A DNA stretch of 7,208 bases, taken from Lachnospiraceae bacterium. GTDB taxonomy: Bacteria; Bacillota; Clostridia; Lachnospirales; Lachnospiraceae. The notes under the pieces are model-generated. The model did not search any database. It was not told the DNA's origin and saw only the letters and a list, made by a program, of their open reading frames with translations. Position numbers and translations under genes: made by a program. The DNA lies in NCBI GenBank assembly GCA_900771955.1, contig CAAGPW010000152.1, forward strand, positions 1 through 7,208, read 5' to 3'. How positions within the stretch are numbered: the first letter of the stretch is position 1; the number at the start of each line of letters is the position of its first letter. Shown here one piece after another: positions 1 through 6,157 of the stretch.

Positions 1-122
1 CGTCCGGCGCGCTCTCCTTCCGCAACAACGCCTAACTTCAGATCGCTTTTCCCGGAAAGCCCCCAGATCACATAGGAACCAACCGCTCCTGCTCCTAAAA
101 CTGCAACTGATTTTATCTTCAT
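1..122 (-). CDS. panE: Ketopantoate reductase family protein (PanE/ApbA), N-terminal part only
   Basis: This is the first 40 codons of a gene that runs off the left edge. The translation opens MKIKSVAVLGAGAVGSY and continues to a valine-rich strand and GERAGR. It contains a GxGxxG dinucleotide-binding motif (GAGAVG, residues 10-15) directly after a first hydrophobic beta strand, the classic N-terminal NAD(P)-binding Rossmann start of the 2-dehydropantoate 2-reductase family. Family members reduce ketopantoate to pantoate with NADPH in pantothenate and coenzyme A synthesis, but many Firmicute paralogues have other or unknown substrates, so the symbol is provisional. The ATG at 120-122 is preceded by AGGAG at 129-133 with a six-base spacing. 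The gene lies downstream of tRNA-fMet and a GNAT remnant on the same strand. I see no convincing promoter of its own. The catalytic lysine and C-terminal domain lie outside the window. Confidence 0.8.
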   Translation of the reverse strand, partial: MKIKSVAVLGAGAVGSYVIWGLSGKSDLKLGVVAEGERAG

Positions 123-130
123 TTTTTTCT

Positions 131-158
131 CCTATTGTTTTTTGCCTATTGTTTTTTG
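131..158. repeat. Perfect 14-bp tandem duplication in the panE leader
   Basis: The 14-mer CCTATTGTTTTTTG (plus strand) occurs twice with no gap, at 131-144 and 145-158. Read in the direction of the panE-like gene, each unit is CAAAAAACAATAGG. The gene-proximal copy ends in the AGG that, with the following AG, makes the AGGAG ribosome binding site. The repeat is seen directly; any effect on translation is inference. Confidence 0.9.
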
Positions 159-172
159 CAAACTGAAACTTC

Positions 173-340
173 CTAAAGTTTATATTGCATAAAGTTGCCA
201 TTATGCTCAAACCCAAAGTCTGTATATAATTTAACTCCCATATCAGAGGCTGTTATCTGTACTGTCCCGCAGCCATTTTCCTCGTTACCATTACAAAAAA
301 ACACCGCCGCAGACTCCACTGGTTCTGTAACGATGCTTTT
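173..340 (-). pseudogene. C-terminal remnant of a GNAT-family N-acetyltransferase
   Basis: The reading frame that ends at the TAG at 173-175 carries a typical GNAT C-terminus: TASDMG, then LYTDFGFEHN and finally NFMQYKL. In intact GNAT proteins this is the last helix (A/T-x-x-M/G, then LYxxxGF) and the closing strand that lines the acetyl-CoA fold. Only about 30 residues (roughly 176-265) match the family convincingly; the frame from there to about 340 resembles it less. The frame stays open further upstream, but only by running backwards through the tRNA-fMet gene, so there is no plausible start codon, ribosome binding site, N-terminal half or acetyl-CoA-binding R/QxxGxG/A loop. I therefore call it a decayed fragment and not a gene. 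The original substrate cannot be told. The upstream limit of the remnant is uncertain. Confidence 0.65.
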
Positions 341-342
341 AG

Positions 343-416
343 TTGCGGGGACAGGATTTGAACCTGTGACCTTCGGGTTATGAGCCCGACGAGCTTCCAG
401 ACTGCTCCACCCCGCG
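343..416 (-). tRNA. Initiator tRNA-fMet (CAT anticodon)
   Basis: The minus-strand sequence from 416 to 343 folds as a full cloverleaf of 74 nt. The anticodon CAT lies at 380-382 in the loop CTCATAA. Two hallmarks identify it as the initiator and not elongator Met: the unpaired C1 (416) against A72 (344) at the top of the acceptor stem, and three consecutive G-C pairs (GGG/CCC) flanking the anticodon loop. The T loop has the usual GGTTCAAATCC. The following bases read CT, so CCA is not encoded and must be added by the CCA-adding enzyme. The gene stands alone with its own strong promoter, six bases or so downstream of the likely transcription start, and is followed by a GNAT remnant. Confidence 0.97.
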
Positions 417-428
417 TCAACATTGCTT

Positions 429-457
429 ATTATAGCCCTTATGAAACAGAATGTCAA
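429..457 (-). promoter_or_regulatory. Consensus sigma-A promoter for tRNA-fMet
   Basis: Minus-strand TTGACA (452-457) and TATAAT (429-434) are both exact consensus hexamers separated by exactly 17 bp (435-451). The predicted start falls near 422, about six bases before the tRNA 5' end. The promoter sits just beyond the spmB stop codon, so tRNA transcription is independent of the upstream genes. Confidence 0.93.
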
Positions 458-518
458 ATTTCTTTCTCTTTCTGTACATTATATGCAGTTTTGGTACTCT
501 CTATGACTGCTTTTTCTC

Positions 519-1043
519 TTAAAACTTTCCTGCCAGCCATACGGACGCCGCGATCCCGACCGTTGTTGCAAGCAGTGCTCCCGCCAGCGTATACCGGGTC
601 TTCTTTATTTTTGCTGTCATAAAATATAAAGACATCGTATAAAAAACATTTTCGGTTGCGCTCATCATAAGCGATGCCGCCCTTCCCAGACAGGAATCTG
701 TTCCGTATTCCTTATAAATATCAATCGTAAGCCCGTTCGCCGCCGAAGATGAAAACATTTTCACCAGAGCGAGTGGTAACAATTCTGACGGGAAATGTAT
801 GAGGTCGGTAAAAAACGAGAGCTGCTCCGCCAAAAAGTCAAGGAACCCGGATGCACGCAAGATCCCGACTGCAACCATAAGCCCGATAAGTGTCGGCAAA
901 ATCCCGATCACTGTCTTAAATCCGTCCGTTGCCCCTTTGATGAACTGATCGTAAATATTCTGGTGATTCAAAAGCCCCATGCCCACAATATAAAAAATAA
1001 GCAGCGGTATCATCGCATCCGACAAAAAAAGCAGCAGCTTCAC
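519..1043 (-). CDS. spmB: Spore maturation protein B (SpmB)
   Basis: The 174-residue membrane protein matches SpmB in length and in layout (family usually near 175-180). It has hydrophobic segments near residues 5-24, 46-64, 84-103 and 150-172, the 'gate' or nucleoside-recognition-like region GILPTLIGLM (47-56), FPSELLPLAL (84-93), and the C-terminal half DIYKEYGTDS..GR..S.MMSATENVFYT. In Bacillus subtilis SpmA and SpmB act in spore core dehydration and heat resistance. The start is a GTG (1041-1043), supported by AGGAG eight bases upstream; there is no better in-frame ATG. Oddities: no spmA is adjacent, the preceding gene being an unrelated phosphatase, and the segment LVKMFSSSAANG (93-104) differs from the R-P-L/I-S-G-type motif I expect there from memory. 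It ends 62 bases before the -35 of the tRNA promoter. The family call is firm; conserved function is an inference. Confidence 0.9.
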   Translation of the reverse strand: MKLLLFLSDAMIPLLIFYIVGMGLLNHQNIYDQFIKGATDGFKTVIGILPTLIGLMVAVGILRASGFLDFLAEQLSFFTDLIHFPSELLPLALVKMFSSSAANGLTIDIYKEYGTDSCLGRAASLMMSATENVFYTMSLYFMTAKIKKTRYTLAGALLATTVGIAASVWLAGKF

Positions 1044-1051
1044 AGAAGTTT

Positions 1052-1056
1052 CTCCT
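1052..1056 (-). promoter_or_regulatory. Ribosome binding site fixing the GTG start of spmB
   Basis: AGGAG on the minus strand (plus CTCCT at 1052-1056) stands eight bases before the GTG at 1041-1043. It is the strongest Shine-Dalgarno match nearby and decides the non-ATG start. Confidence 0.8.
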
Positions 1057-1075
1057 GACTGGCGCCATTTGTTCC

Positions 1076-1105
1076 ATTCTATTCAACTGCTGCTTTTCCT
1101 TATGC
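1076..1105 (-). promoter_or_regulatory. Possible sigma-E-like promoter upstream of spmB
   Basis: On the minus strand GCATAAG (1099-1105) is followed after 15 bp by AATAGAAT (1076-1083). Compared with my recollection of the mother-cell sigma-E consensus (KMATATT, about 14 bp, CATACAWT) these match 5 of 7 and 6 of 8 positions. SpmA and SpmB are sigma-E dependent in Bacillus subtilis, which makes the site reasonable, and it is the only candidate in the 106-bp gap between the phosphatase gene and spmB. The upstream box is one of two direct copies (also 1110-1116), so the call stays tentative. Confidence 0.3.
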
Positions 1106-1149
1106 ATGACTTATGCAGAAATGCTCCGCCAACTTACCCGCTCATCCGT

Positions 1150-1920
1150 CTACGCATTGATAATCCTTCGTATCTCTTCTCCGAGATGTCCATTGTCTGC
1201 AACCACATTGTTGACCGTACTGGTAAGCCGGATTTGATTTCCCTCATAGTCCGTCACGCTGCCGCCCGCTTCCCTGATGAGGAGCAGACCTGCCGCGTAA
1301 TCCCATATTTTTAAATTCCGCTCAAAATATGCTTCACTGCTGCCCTCTGCCACATGCGCAAGATCAAATGCTGCCGAACCGCTTCTGCGGATGTCCTCGC
1401 ACTGTAAAAAGATCTTTTCGATCGCGGCAAAGTTCTTTGCGGCATACTCATGATAATATGGGCTGGTCCCAACGGAGACCAGGCTGTGGGAGAGCTCTTT
1501 TACCGGGCTTACATGGATCGGCGCTCCGTTTTTATATGCGCCTTTTCCCGCCTTTGCCCAGTAAAGCTCCTCCGTATACGGATGATAAATGATCCCAAGC
1601 ACGATCTCGCCCTCGCTTGCAAGCGCCACCGACACCACGCTCTGACGGTAGTGGTGAATCAGATTTGTCGTTCCGTCAACCGGATCTACGATCCACATGC
1701 TGCCCGATACCGCCTCGCCCGCATAGCTTTCTTCTCCGAGAAATCCGATATCCGGATACAATTTTCCCAGTTCCTCTGCCAGAAATTTCTGCACACCGAC
1801 ATCTACCTGTGTCGCATAATCCGCAAGTCCCTTGACCCGAATATCTTTTGCTGCTTCCCTGTCCAGAAAAAACGGCTTTGTCCGCTTTACGATCTCTATA
1901 ATCTTTTCTGTTTCAACCAT
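1150..1920 (-). CDS. Inositol monophosphatase family protein (SuhB-like)
   Basis: The 256-residue protein is of normal length for the Mg-dependent inositol monophosphatase superfamily. Visible motifs are GEES (62-65), whose glutamate binds metal; DPVDGTTN (79-86), whose two aspartates bind metal and whose GTT holds phosphate; and IWDYAAG (205-211), with the third metal-ligand aspartate, followed by EAGG (217-220). All catalytic residues appear intact, so it should hydrolyse a phosphate monoester in the cytoplasm. Substrates in this family include myo-inositol 1-phosphate, histidinol phosphate, fructose 1,6-bisphosphate and 3'-phosphoadenosine 5'-phosphate, and the motifs do not separate them. 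The ATG at 1918-1920 has GAAGGA seven bases upstream. It follows the metallo-hydrolase gene after 60 bp and is probably the last gene of the ABC transporter operon, which suggests dephosphorylation of an imported compound or its product. Confidence 0.92.
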   Translation of the reverse strand: MVETEKIIEIVKRTKPFFLDREAAKDIRVKGLADYATQVDVGVQKFLAEELGKLYPDIGFLGEESYAGEAVSGSMWIVDPVDGTTNLIHHYRQSVVSVALASEGEIVLGIIYHPYTEELYWAKAGKGAYKNGAPIHVSPVKELSHSLVSVGTSPYYHEYAAKNFAAIEKIFLQCEDIRRSGSAAFDLAHVAEGSSEAYFERNLKIWDYAAGLLLIREAGGSVTDYEGNQIRLTSTVNNVVADNGHLGEEIRRIINA

Positions 1921-1950
1921 ATCCTGTTCCTTCTCACTTTTCTTTTTTAC

Positions 1951-1979
1951 GGCAGAGACGGGATGCGTTCCCCGTCGCC
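1951..1979 (-). other. Intergenic stem-loop between the hydrolase and phosphatase genes
   Basis: GACGGG (1957-1962) and CCCGTC (1971-1976) pair perfectly around an eight-base loop. The stem extends through GGC (1951-1953) and GCC (1977-1979) with a three-base bulge. In the direction of transcription it is followed by A-rich, not T-rich, sequence, so it is not an intrinsic terminator. It could affect mRNA stability or processing before the phosphatase gene. Confidence 0.4.
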
Positions 1980-1980
1980 A

Positions 1981-3024
1981 TTACAGATACTGCACGGACA
2001 TGCTTCCATCCGGTGCTATCTTAAAACACACGCCCGCATGTGGCATGAGCCCGTCTGTGTACGGCGGCACATCCGGGACATCGGTAAAGTAGGTTTTGGT
2101 CCCGAAATCATGGAGCATCCTAAGCACCTTTGGTGCCGCGCTCTCATAACGTCTGTCGCTGGATGCACTGATTATAGCATACTTTGGCGCAACAGCGTGA
2201 AGAAGTTCCTGCTCCAGTGCATTTTCCTGTCCGTGATGACCCACCTTAAATGTCTCCGCACGAAGTGCTTCCCTGCACATCTCATATCCAGTAACCTGCG
2301 TATCGCCCGGCAGCAAAAAGGAATGTCCCGCATATTCCACGGAAAGCACCAGACTCACATCATTCATCGCCGCATCCAGTTCTTTCACCCATGCTCTTAC
2401 CAGTTCTCTGCTCCCGCCACCCGGGACTTCGCCGGATGCAACCTGCTGATACAGATGTCTGATCCCCTGTTCCTGCGCCTTTACTGCCTGTTCAGAGGGA
2501 CCGAGCACGCGGATCTTTAATCCGGGTGGAAATTCTGGTAACACGATACCGCTGCCCTCTGTGTCTCCTCCGTTTCCTTCTGCGATTTTCCCGCCCTGCT
2601 CCGCGATCTTCTCACAGATACTGCGGTAAGCATTTAACGCGGCAATAAATTTCCGCTCCGATTCTCCCATATCTTCTGTGATCGCAAGCGGCCTCATCTG
2701 TTTCCAGAGATTCAGGCTAAAGGGCTGCCAGAACACCGCAGGCGCAGTCTTGGCGAGCACATCCAAAAGCCCGCAGGTATGATCCTCATGGATATGCGTA
2801 TTTACCATGACGTCGATATGACCGACCTGTTCACGAAAAAGAAACTCCGCCGCACGCAGCCGCCCTGTGCTGCTATTTTCATATTCCCATGCTTCCCCGC
2901 TTCCGCCGTCAACAAGCATTACAAAACTGCCCTTTTGCAGTGTTGCATCCTTCATCTCTAACAGAATGGCGTCTCCGTTTCCGACATTGATAAAACTGAT
3001 CCGGAATTTCCACTGTTCTTTCAT
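1981..3024 (-). CDS. ComEC-like metallo-beta-lactamase-fold hydrolase
   Basis: The 347-residue protein has no signal peptide or membrane segment, so it should be cytoplasmic. It has the N-terminal strand FINVGNGDAILLE (11-23), LVDGG (37-41), the zinc-binding motif THIHEDH (76-82: H77, H79, D81, H82), LPGDT (238-242) with D241 as the bridging-ligand candidate, and KVGHHG (260-265) with a further histidine. LPGDT followed by K-x-x-HHG resembles the C-terminal hydrolase domain of ComEC/Rec2 proteins, here standing alone. The region around 145-215, between the two metal sites, is rich in glycine and glutamate and may be a linker or lid. Its ATG follows the TAG of the upstream permease without a gap and has only a weak GGCG-type Shine-Dalgarno inside that gene, so translation is probably coupled. 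The family includes phosphodiesterases, nucleases, lactonases and thioesterases; the reaction cannot be assigned from sequence, though a phosphodiesterase upstream of the phosphatase would make a coherent path. Confidence 0.85.
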   Translation of the reverse strand: MKEQWKFRISFINVGNGDAILLEMKDATLQKGSFVMLVDGGSGEAWEYENSSTGRLRAAEFLFREQVGHIDVMVNTHIHEDHTCGLLDVLAKTAPAVFWQPFSLNLWKQMRPLAITEDMGESERKFIAALNAYRSICEKIAEQGGKIAEGNGGDTEGSGIVLPEFPPGLKIRVLGPSEQAVKAQEQGIRHLYQQVASGEVPGGGSRELVRAWVKELDAAMNDVSLVLSVEYAGHSFLLPGDTQVTGYEMCREALRAETFKVGHHGQENALEQELLHAVAPKYAIISASSDRRYESAAPKVLRMLHDFGTKTYFTDVPDVPPYTDGLMPHAGVCFKIAPDGSMSVQYL

Positions 3025-3894
3025 CTACCGCATCGCCTTTCTGATATAAATACCGGACAAAAGCAGTACCAGTATCGTCATGACGATCGCACAGGCACTC
3101 GCGAATCCGAATTTAAAGGTTTTGATCCCGTAGGTATACATGAACTGCGTGATTGTGGAAGTCGAATTTGCAGGGCCACCGCCGGTTAATATGTTGACCT
3201 TTTCAAAAAGACGGAAGGTATCGATCGTGCGCAGGCATGCACACAGCGCCAGGCCTCCGCTGATATTTGGCAGTGTGATATGGAAAAATTTCTGCACTGC
3301 ACCGGCTCCGTCAATACCAGCCGCCTGATACTGATCCTCCGGTACGGTCTGCAGATGTGCATATACCAGAAGAAAAACAAACGGTACATTCTGCCAGATG
3401 TCAATGAGCAAAATCGTTCCAAATGCGGTCTTTACATCATAAAACCAGTTGTACACCGGAAGTCCGATGCTCGTAAAGACCTGTGTGATGATCCCGTAAT
3501 TCGGGGAGAGCATCATCCGGAAAATAAGTGCCACCGTCACCGCCGGCAGCAGATACGGCAGCAAAAGAAGGGTACGGACGATCTTTTTGCCGCGCCCCAG
3601 GCTGTTTACGAAAAGGGCAAGCAGGAGGCCAAATAAGACCTCCAGTGCCACAGCAAACAGCGTAAACACGATCGTATTTACCACGGACTGCCGGAAATAC
3701 ATGTTTCCGAACAGTGCCGTGTAATTTGCGAATCCGCTAAATGTTTTTTCTCCCTTCAGATAATTGTAATCTGTAAAACTGTATCCAACCGTAAAGATGA
3801 TCGGATAGACCGTCATTACAACCAGGATAAAAATTGTCGGTGCCGTCATCTGATAAGCAAATCGTTTCTTTTTATCTGCACCTTTTTTTCTCAT
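3025..3894 (-). CDS. ABC sugar-type transporter permease, MalF/UgpA-like
   Basis: This 289-residue inner-membrane protein has a basic N-terminus and six likely membrane segments (about 17-40, 72-98, 107-128, 157-180, 210-225 and 263-284). The cytoplasmic EAA loop that docks on the ATPase reads EDQYQAAGIDGAGA followed by F and ITLP (186-209), matching the EAA...G.........I.LP pattern of carbohydrate-uptake family 1 importers. TGGGP (237-241) is a usual MalF-type landmark. The ATG at 3892-3894 has GGAG about eight bases upstream. It starts 33 bp after the solute-binding protein gene and should form the heterodimeric channel with the second permease at 5294-6157. The transported compound cannot be read from this subunit. 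Confidence 0.93.
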   Translation of the reverse strand: MRKKGADKKKRFAYQMTAPTIFILVVMTVYPIIFTVGYSFTDYNYLKGEKTFSGFANYTALFGNMYFRQSVVNTIVFTLFAVALEVLFGLLLALFVNSLGRGKKIVRTLLLLPYLLPAVTVALIFRMMLSPNYGIITQVFTSIGLPVYNWFYDVKTAFGTILLIDIWQNVPFVFLLVYAHLQTVPEDQYQAAGIDGAGAVQKFFHITLPNISGGLALCACLRTIDTFRLFEKVNILTGGGPANSTSTITQFMYTYGIKTFKFGFASACAIVMTILVLLLSGIYIRKAMR

Positions 3895-3927
3895 ACCAAA
3901 ACTCCAATTCTGACTGAAAAGATATTT

Positions 3928-5247
3928 TTACTGCATCAGTGCCTCAAGCTGTGCCTGTGCATCCGCAAGTCCGTCGTCCACGCTCTTGCTTCCCGCCATG
4001 ATATTGCTCATCTCAGCGCCTAAGATATTCGTAAACTCGGTCCACTGTGAGATTGTCGGACGGTATACACCATTTTCCAGTGCCTGGCACACGGTTTCAA
4101 GCTGCGGATAATCCTTTAAGATATCTTCATTCTGCAGGCAGCTGTATCTGCACGGAACACCACCGTTCGGGATACTTGCAAGCTGCACATCCGGGTCCAT
4201 GATATACTGAAGCAGTTCCATTGCAAGATCCGGGTTCGGGCTGTTGTTTGGAATACCAAGACACCAGGTTCCATATTCGGATGTGTTATATGCAGTACCG
4301 CCTTCTTTTGCCATGCTCGGGCTTACCATATAGTCTGCCGCGCTGTCCGCAGTCGGAACATACCAGCCCGGCCATCCGATCGCAAGTGCTGCGGAACCGT
4401 TGTCCACGGCTGCTGTCACATCATCCTTTGACATTGCAGAGCCGGTTCCGATGAGATCCATATAGTAGTTCATTGCCGCTTTAAATTCATCCGTATCTAC
4501 GGTCGGATTGTTGTCGTCATCTACGACCCAGCCGCCTTCCGCGAGCAGGATCGGCAGGAAATCGGATACAATGTTGTCTCCGGTATCCCCGCGGTATGCA
4601 AATCCGTTCACACCATTTGCCTGTGCTGCCTTTGCAACGTCAAGCATATCGTCCAGTGTCTTAATATCCTCCGGCTTGTAGCCTGCCGCTTCCACATCTG
4701 CCTTGTTGTAGAGCATAACGGTAACATTTCCAAAATACGGAGCCAGATAGATGTCATCACCGACTTTGCAGATGCTTGTAGTGTTCGGAATGATGTCATC
4801 ATCAAAGCTGTAACCCATATCCGAAAGATTCGCCAGCACGTTGTTCTCGGTAAACTCAGCCATCCAGCTTCCGTCTACCATGCACAGATCATATGCACCC
4901 TTTTCATTTGCTGCATCCAAAGCGATTCCGGAATGAAGATCATCGAAAGACATCTCAAGCACTTCAATCTTGCAGTTGTGCTCTTTTTCAAAGTCCGGCA
5001 GTGCCGCTTTGATGACATCCGCGTAACTTCCGCCTCTTAAAATGATCGTCATGCTGGTCGGATCTTCCGATTTTGCAGCCGCTACGGTATCTGCTTCCTT
5101 CTGTGTACTTTCTGCCGCAGTTTCACTGGCTGTGGCATTATTTCCTGCGTTATCCGCGCTCCCTGCGGTGTTTCCGCATGCTGTAAGTGACGCTGCCATC
5201 GCGAGGCAGACTGCCGCGCTTCCGATTCTTCTTAATCTCATTTTCAT
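3928..5247 (-). CDS. ABC transporter family 1 solute-binding lipoprotein
   Basis: The 439-residue protein has a lipoprotein signal: basic MKMRLRR, a hydrophobic stretch and lipobox LTAC (21-24) with C24 as the lipidated residue. A low-complexity Ala/Ser/Asn/Glu/Thr linker (about 25-65) follows, as in many Gram-positive binding proteins. The mature domain shows the layout of extracellular family 1 sugar-binding proteins, including DFEKEHNCKIEV, DLCMVDGSW, PYFGNVTVMLYNK and the aromatic pair GWPGWYVP that may stack on a ligand. Two ATGs compete: AAGGAG (5252-5257) is four bases from the ATG at 5247 and ten from the ATG at 5241, so the real protein may be two residues shorter. It lies between the two permease genes, 46 bp after one and 33 bp before the other. 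It presumably captures the solute outside the membrane. Related proteins bind oligosaccharides, polyols or glycerophospho-compounds, and I cannot choose between them. Confidence 0.93.
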   Translation of the reverse strand: MKMRLRRIGSAAVCLAMAASLTACGNTAGSADNAGNNATASETAAESTQKEADTVAAAKSEDPTSMTIILRGGSYADVIKAALPDFEKEHNCKIEVLEMSFDDLHSGIALDAANEKGAYDLCMVDGSWMAEFTENNVLANLSDMGYSFDDDIIPNTTSICKVGDDIYLAPYFGNVTVMLYNKADVEAAGYKPEDIKTLDDMLDVAKAAQANGVNGFAYRGDTGDNIVSDFLPILLAEGGWVVDDDNNPTVDTDEFKAAMNYYMDLIGTGSAMSKDDVTAAVDNGSAALAIGWPGWYVPTADSAADYMVSPSMAKEGGTAYNTSEYGTWCLGIPNNSPNPDLAMELLQYIMDPDVQLASIPNGGVPCRYSCLQNEDILKDYPQLETVCQALENGVYRPTISQWTEFTNILGAEMSNIMAGSKSVDDGLADAQAQLEALMQ

Positions 5248-5293
5248 ATTGCTCCTTTTTCCTTTCCCTTTCCTAAGCTCGTTTTCATGTTTT

Positions 5294-6157
5294 TTATTCT
5301 TTCACAGCACCACTGGACAGACCACTGATCAGATAGTTCTGTGCAAAGATCACAAAAATAAAAATTGGTATAAATGAAGTAACTCCGCCGGCGGATACCA
5401 GCCCGAAATTGGTTACGTTATCTTCGGTATTTAAGACCGCCAGTGCAAGCGGTATCGTATAATTTTCCGGGGAACGTGTCAGGATCACGCTGTAGGTGTA
5501 TTCGTTCCACGCATACATAAAGGACAGCATTGCGATCGCCGCAATCCCCGGCAGCACAAGCGGCAAGACCACTTTGGAAAACAGCTGCCATTCCGTTGCT
5601 CCATCCATCTTTCCGCTCTCCTCGACCGCCTCCGGCAGTTCTTCAAAGAACGACACCATAAACCAGATGATAAGCGGCAGGTTGATCAGAATGCAGGATA
5701 AAATGACCGGCATTCTTCCGCCCATCAGCCCAAGCCTGGTAAATAAGGTATAGAGCGGTATGACAAAGGCGACCGGCGGCAGAATCCGCACGAGCAGTAT
5801 CCAGAATGTGATCGGCCGGCGCATTCCAAAACGGAAGCGCTTTCTGGCCAGGATATATGCCGTGGCAAGTCCGAACGATAGCGACAACACAAGCGCCGTG
5901 AGCGCGTTGATCAGACTGTTTTTTAACGCCGTGTCAAATCCTTTTTCCACGAAAAGCTGTCTGTAATGTGAAAACGTCACGTTTTTTATAGGAAATACCA
6001 TTCCGCTCTGGATGTCCTCCGTTGAACTGATGGATGTTTTTACCAGCCAGCAGATGGGAAACAGCGTGATAAAAAGCACTGCTGCCAGAATGATTCCCTT
6101 TAAGAGAAAGAAACCTCTCTTTTTCCATTTTGCCAGATTCTTTCTTTTTCCTGTCAC
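5294..6157 (-). CDS. ABC sugar-type transporter permease, MalG/UgpE-like
   Basis: This 287-residue membrane protein has six likely transmembrane segments (about 18-39, 79-104, 114-140, 149-172, 203-216 and 259-278). The EAA loop EAVEESGKMDGATEWQLF then VVLP (176-199) fits MalG-type subunits, and the closing SGLSSGAVKE is the usual C-terminus of this family. The start is a GTG (6155-6157) overlapping the regulator's TGA stop by a GTGA tetranucleotide. A strong AAGGAGG (6166-6172) lies eight bases upstream, inside the regulator's last codons, so the two are translationally linked. Placing the MalG-type gene first, directly after the regulator and before the binding protein, is less common than the binding protein-MalF-MalG order. 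No ATPase gene is present. Confidence 0.93.
   Translation of the reverse strand: MTGKRKNLAKWKKRGFFLLKGIILAAVLFITLFPICWLVKTSISSTEDIQSGMVFPIKNVTFSHYRQLFVEKGFDTALKNSLINALTALVLSLSFGLATAYILARKRFRFGMRRPITFWILLVRILPPVAFVIPLYTLFTRLGLMGGRMPVILSCILINLPLIIWFMVSFFEELPEAVEESGKMDGATEWQLFSKVVLPLVLPGIAAIAMLSFMYAWNEYTYSVILTRSPENYTIPLALAVLNTEDNVTNFGLVSAGGVTSFIPIFIFVIFAQNYLISGLSSGAVKE

Noticed and set aside
123..172. Promoter for the panE-like gene
   Set aside because: The leader is A-rich but has no pair of -35 and -10 boxes at suitable spacing. TATAAA-like bases near 180 have no acceptable -35 partner.
295..342. Intrinsic terminator after tRNA-fMet, suggested by a run of seven T's in the transcript
   Set aside because: I could find only short, poorly paired stems (three or four base pairs) before the T run, so a terminator call is not supported.
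173..457. A 94-residue minus-strand open frame taken as one gene
   Set aside because: Its first half is the tRNA-fMet gene and promoter read as protein. Only the C-terminal part looks like protein, and it is a GNAT remnant.
916..1107. A 63-residue minus-strand frame starting in the gap before spmB
   Set aside because: It overlaps spmB in another frame, has no ribosome binding site at its ATG and no family resemblance.
1941..1979. Stem-loop next to a T-rich tract as an intrinsic terminator
   Set aside because: The T run (1941-1948) precedes the stem on the plus strand and reads as A's after it on the minus strand, so it has the wrong orientation for either direction of termination here.
1450..2520. 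A 356-residue open frame on the plus strand, the longest in the window
   Set aside because: It lies antisense across the phosphatase and MBL hydrolase genes and the gap between them. Its composition (rich in His, Cys and Arg) matches no family I recognise, while the opposite strand has intact catalytic motifs in two genes. It is a shadow frame.
5274..5287. CcpA cre-like sequence (TGAAAACGAGCTTA, minus strand) before the binding-protein gene
   Set aside because: It has two mismatches to the consensus as I recall it, including a key position, and weak symmetry. It lies inside an operon and not at a promoter.
5971..5985. Perfect 15-bp palindrome AAAACGTCACGTTTT inside the MalG-type permease gene
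   Set aside because: It lies within conserved coding sequence, occurs once, and an odd palindrome of this size is not surprising by chance in 7 kb. No regulatory context supports it.
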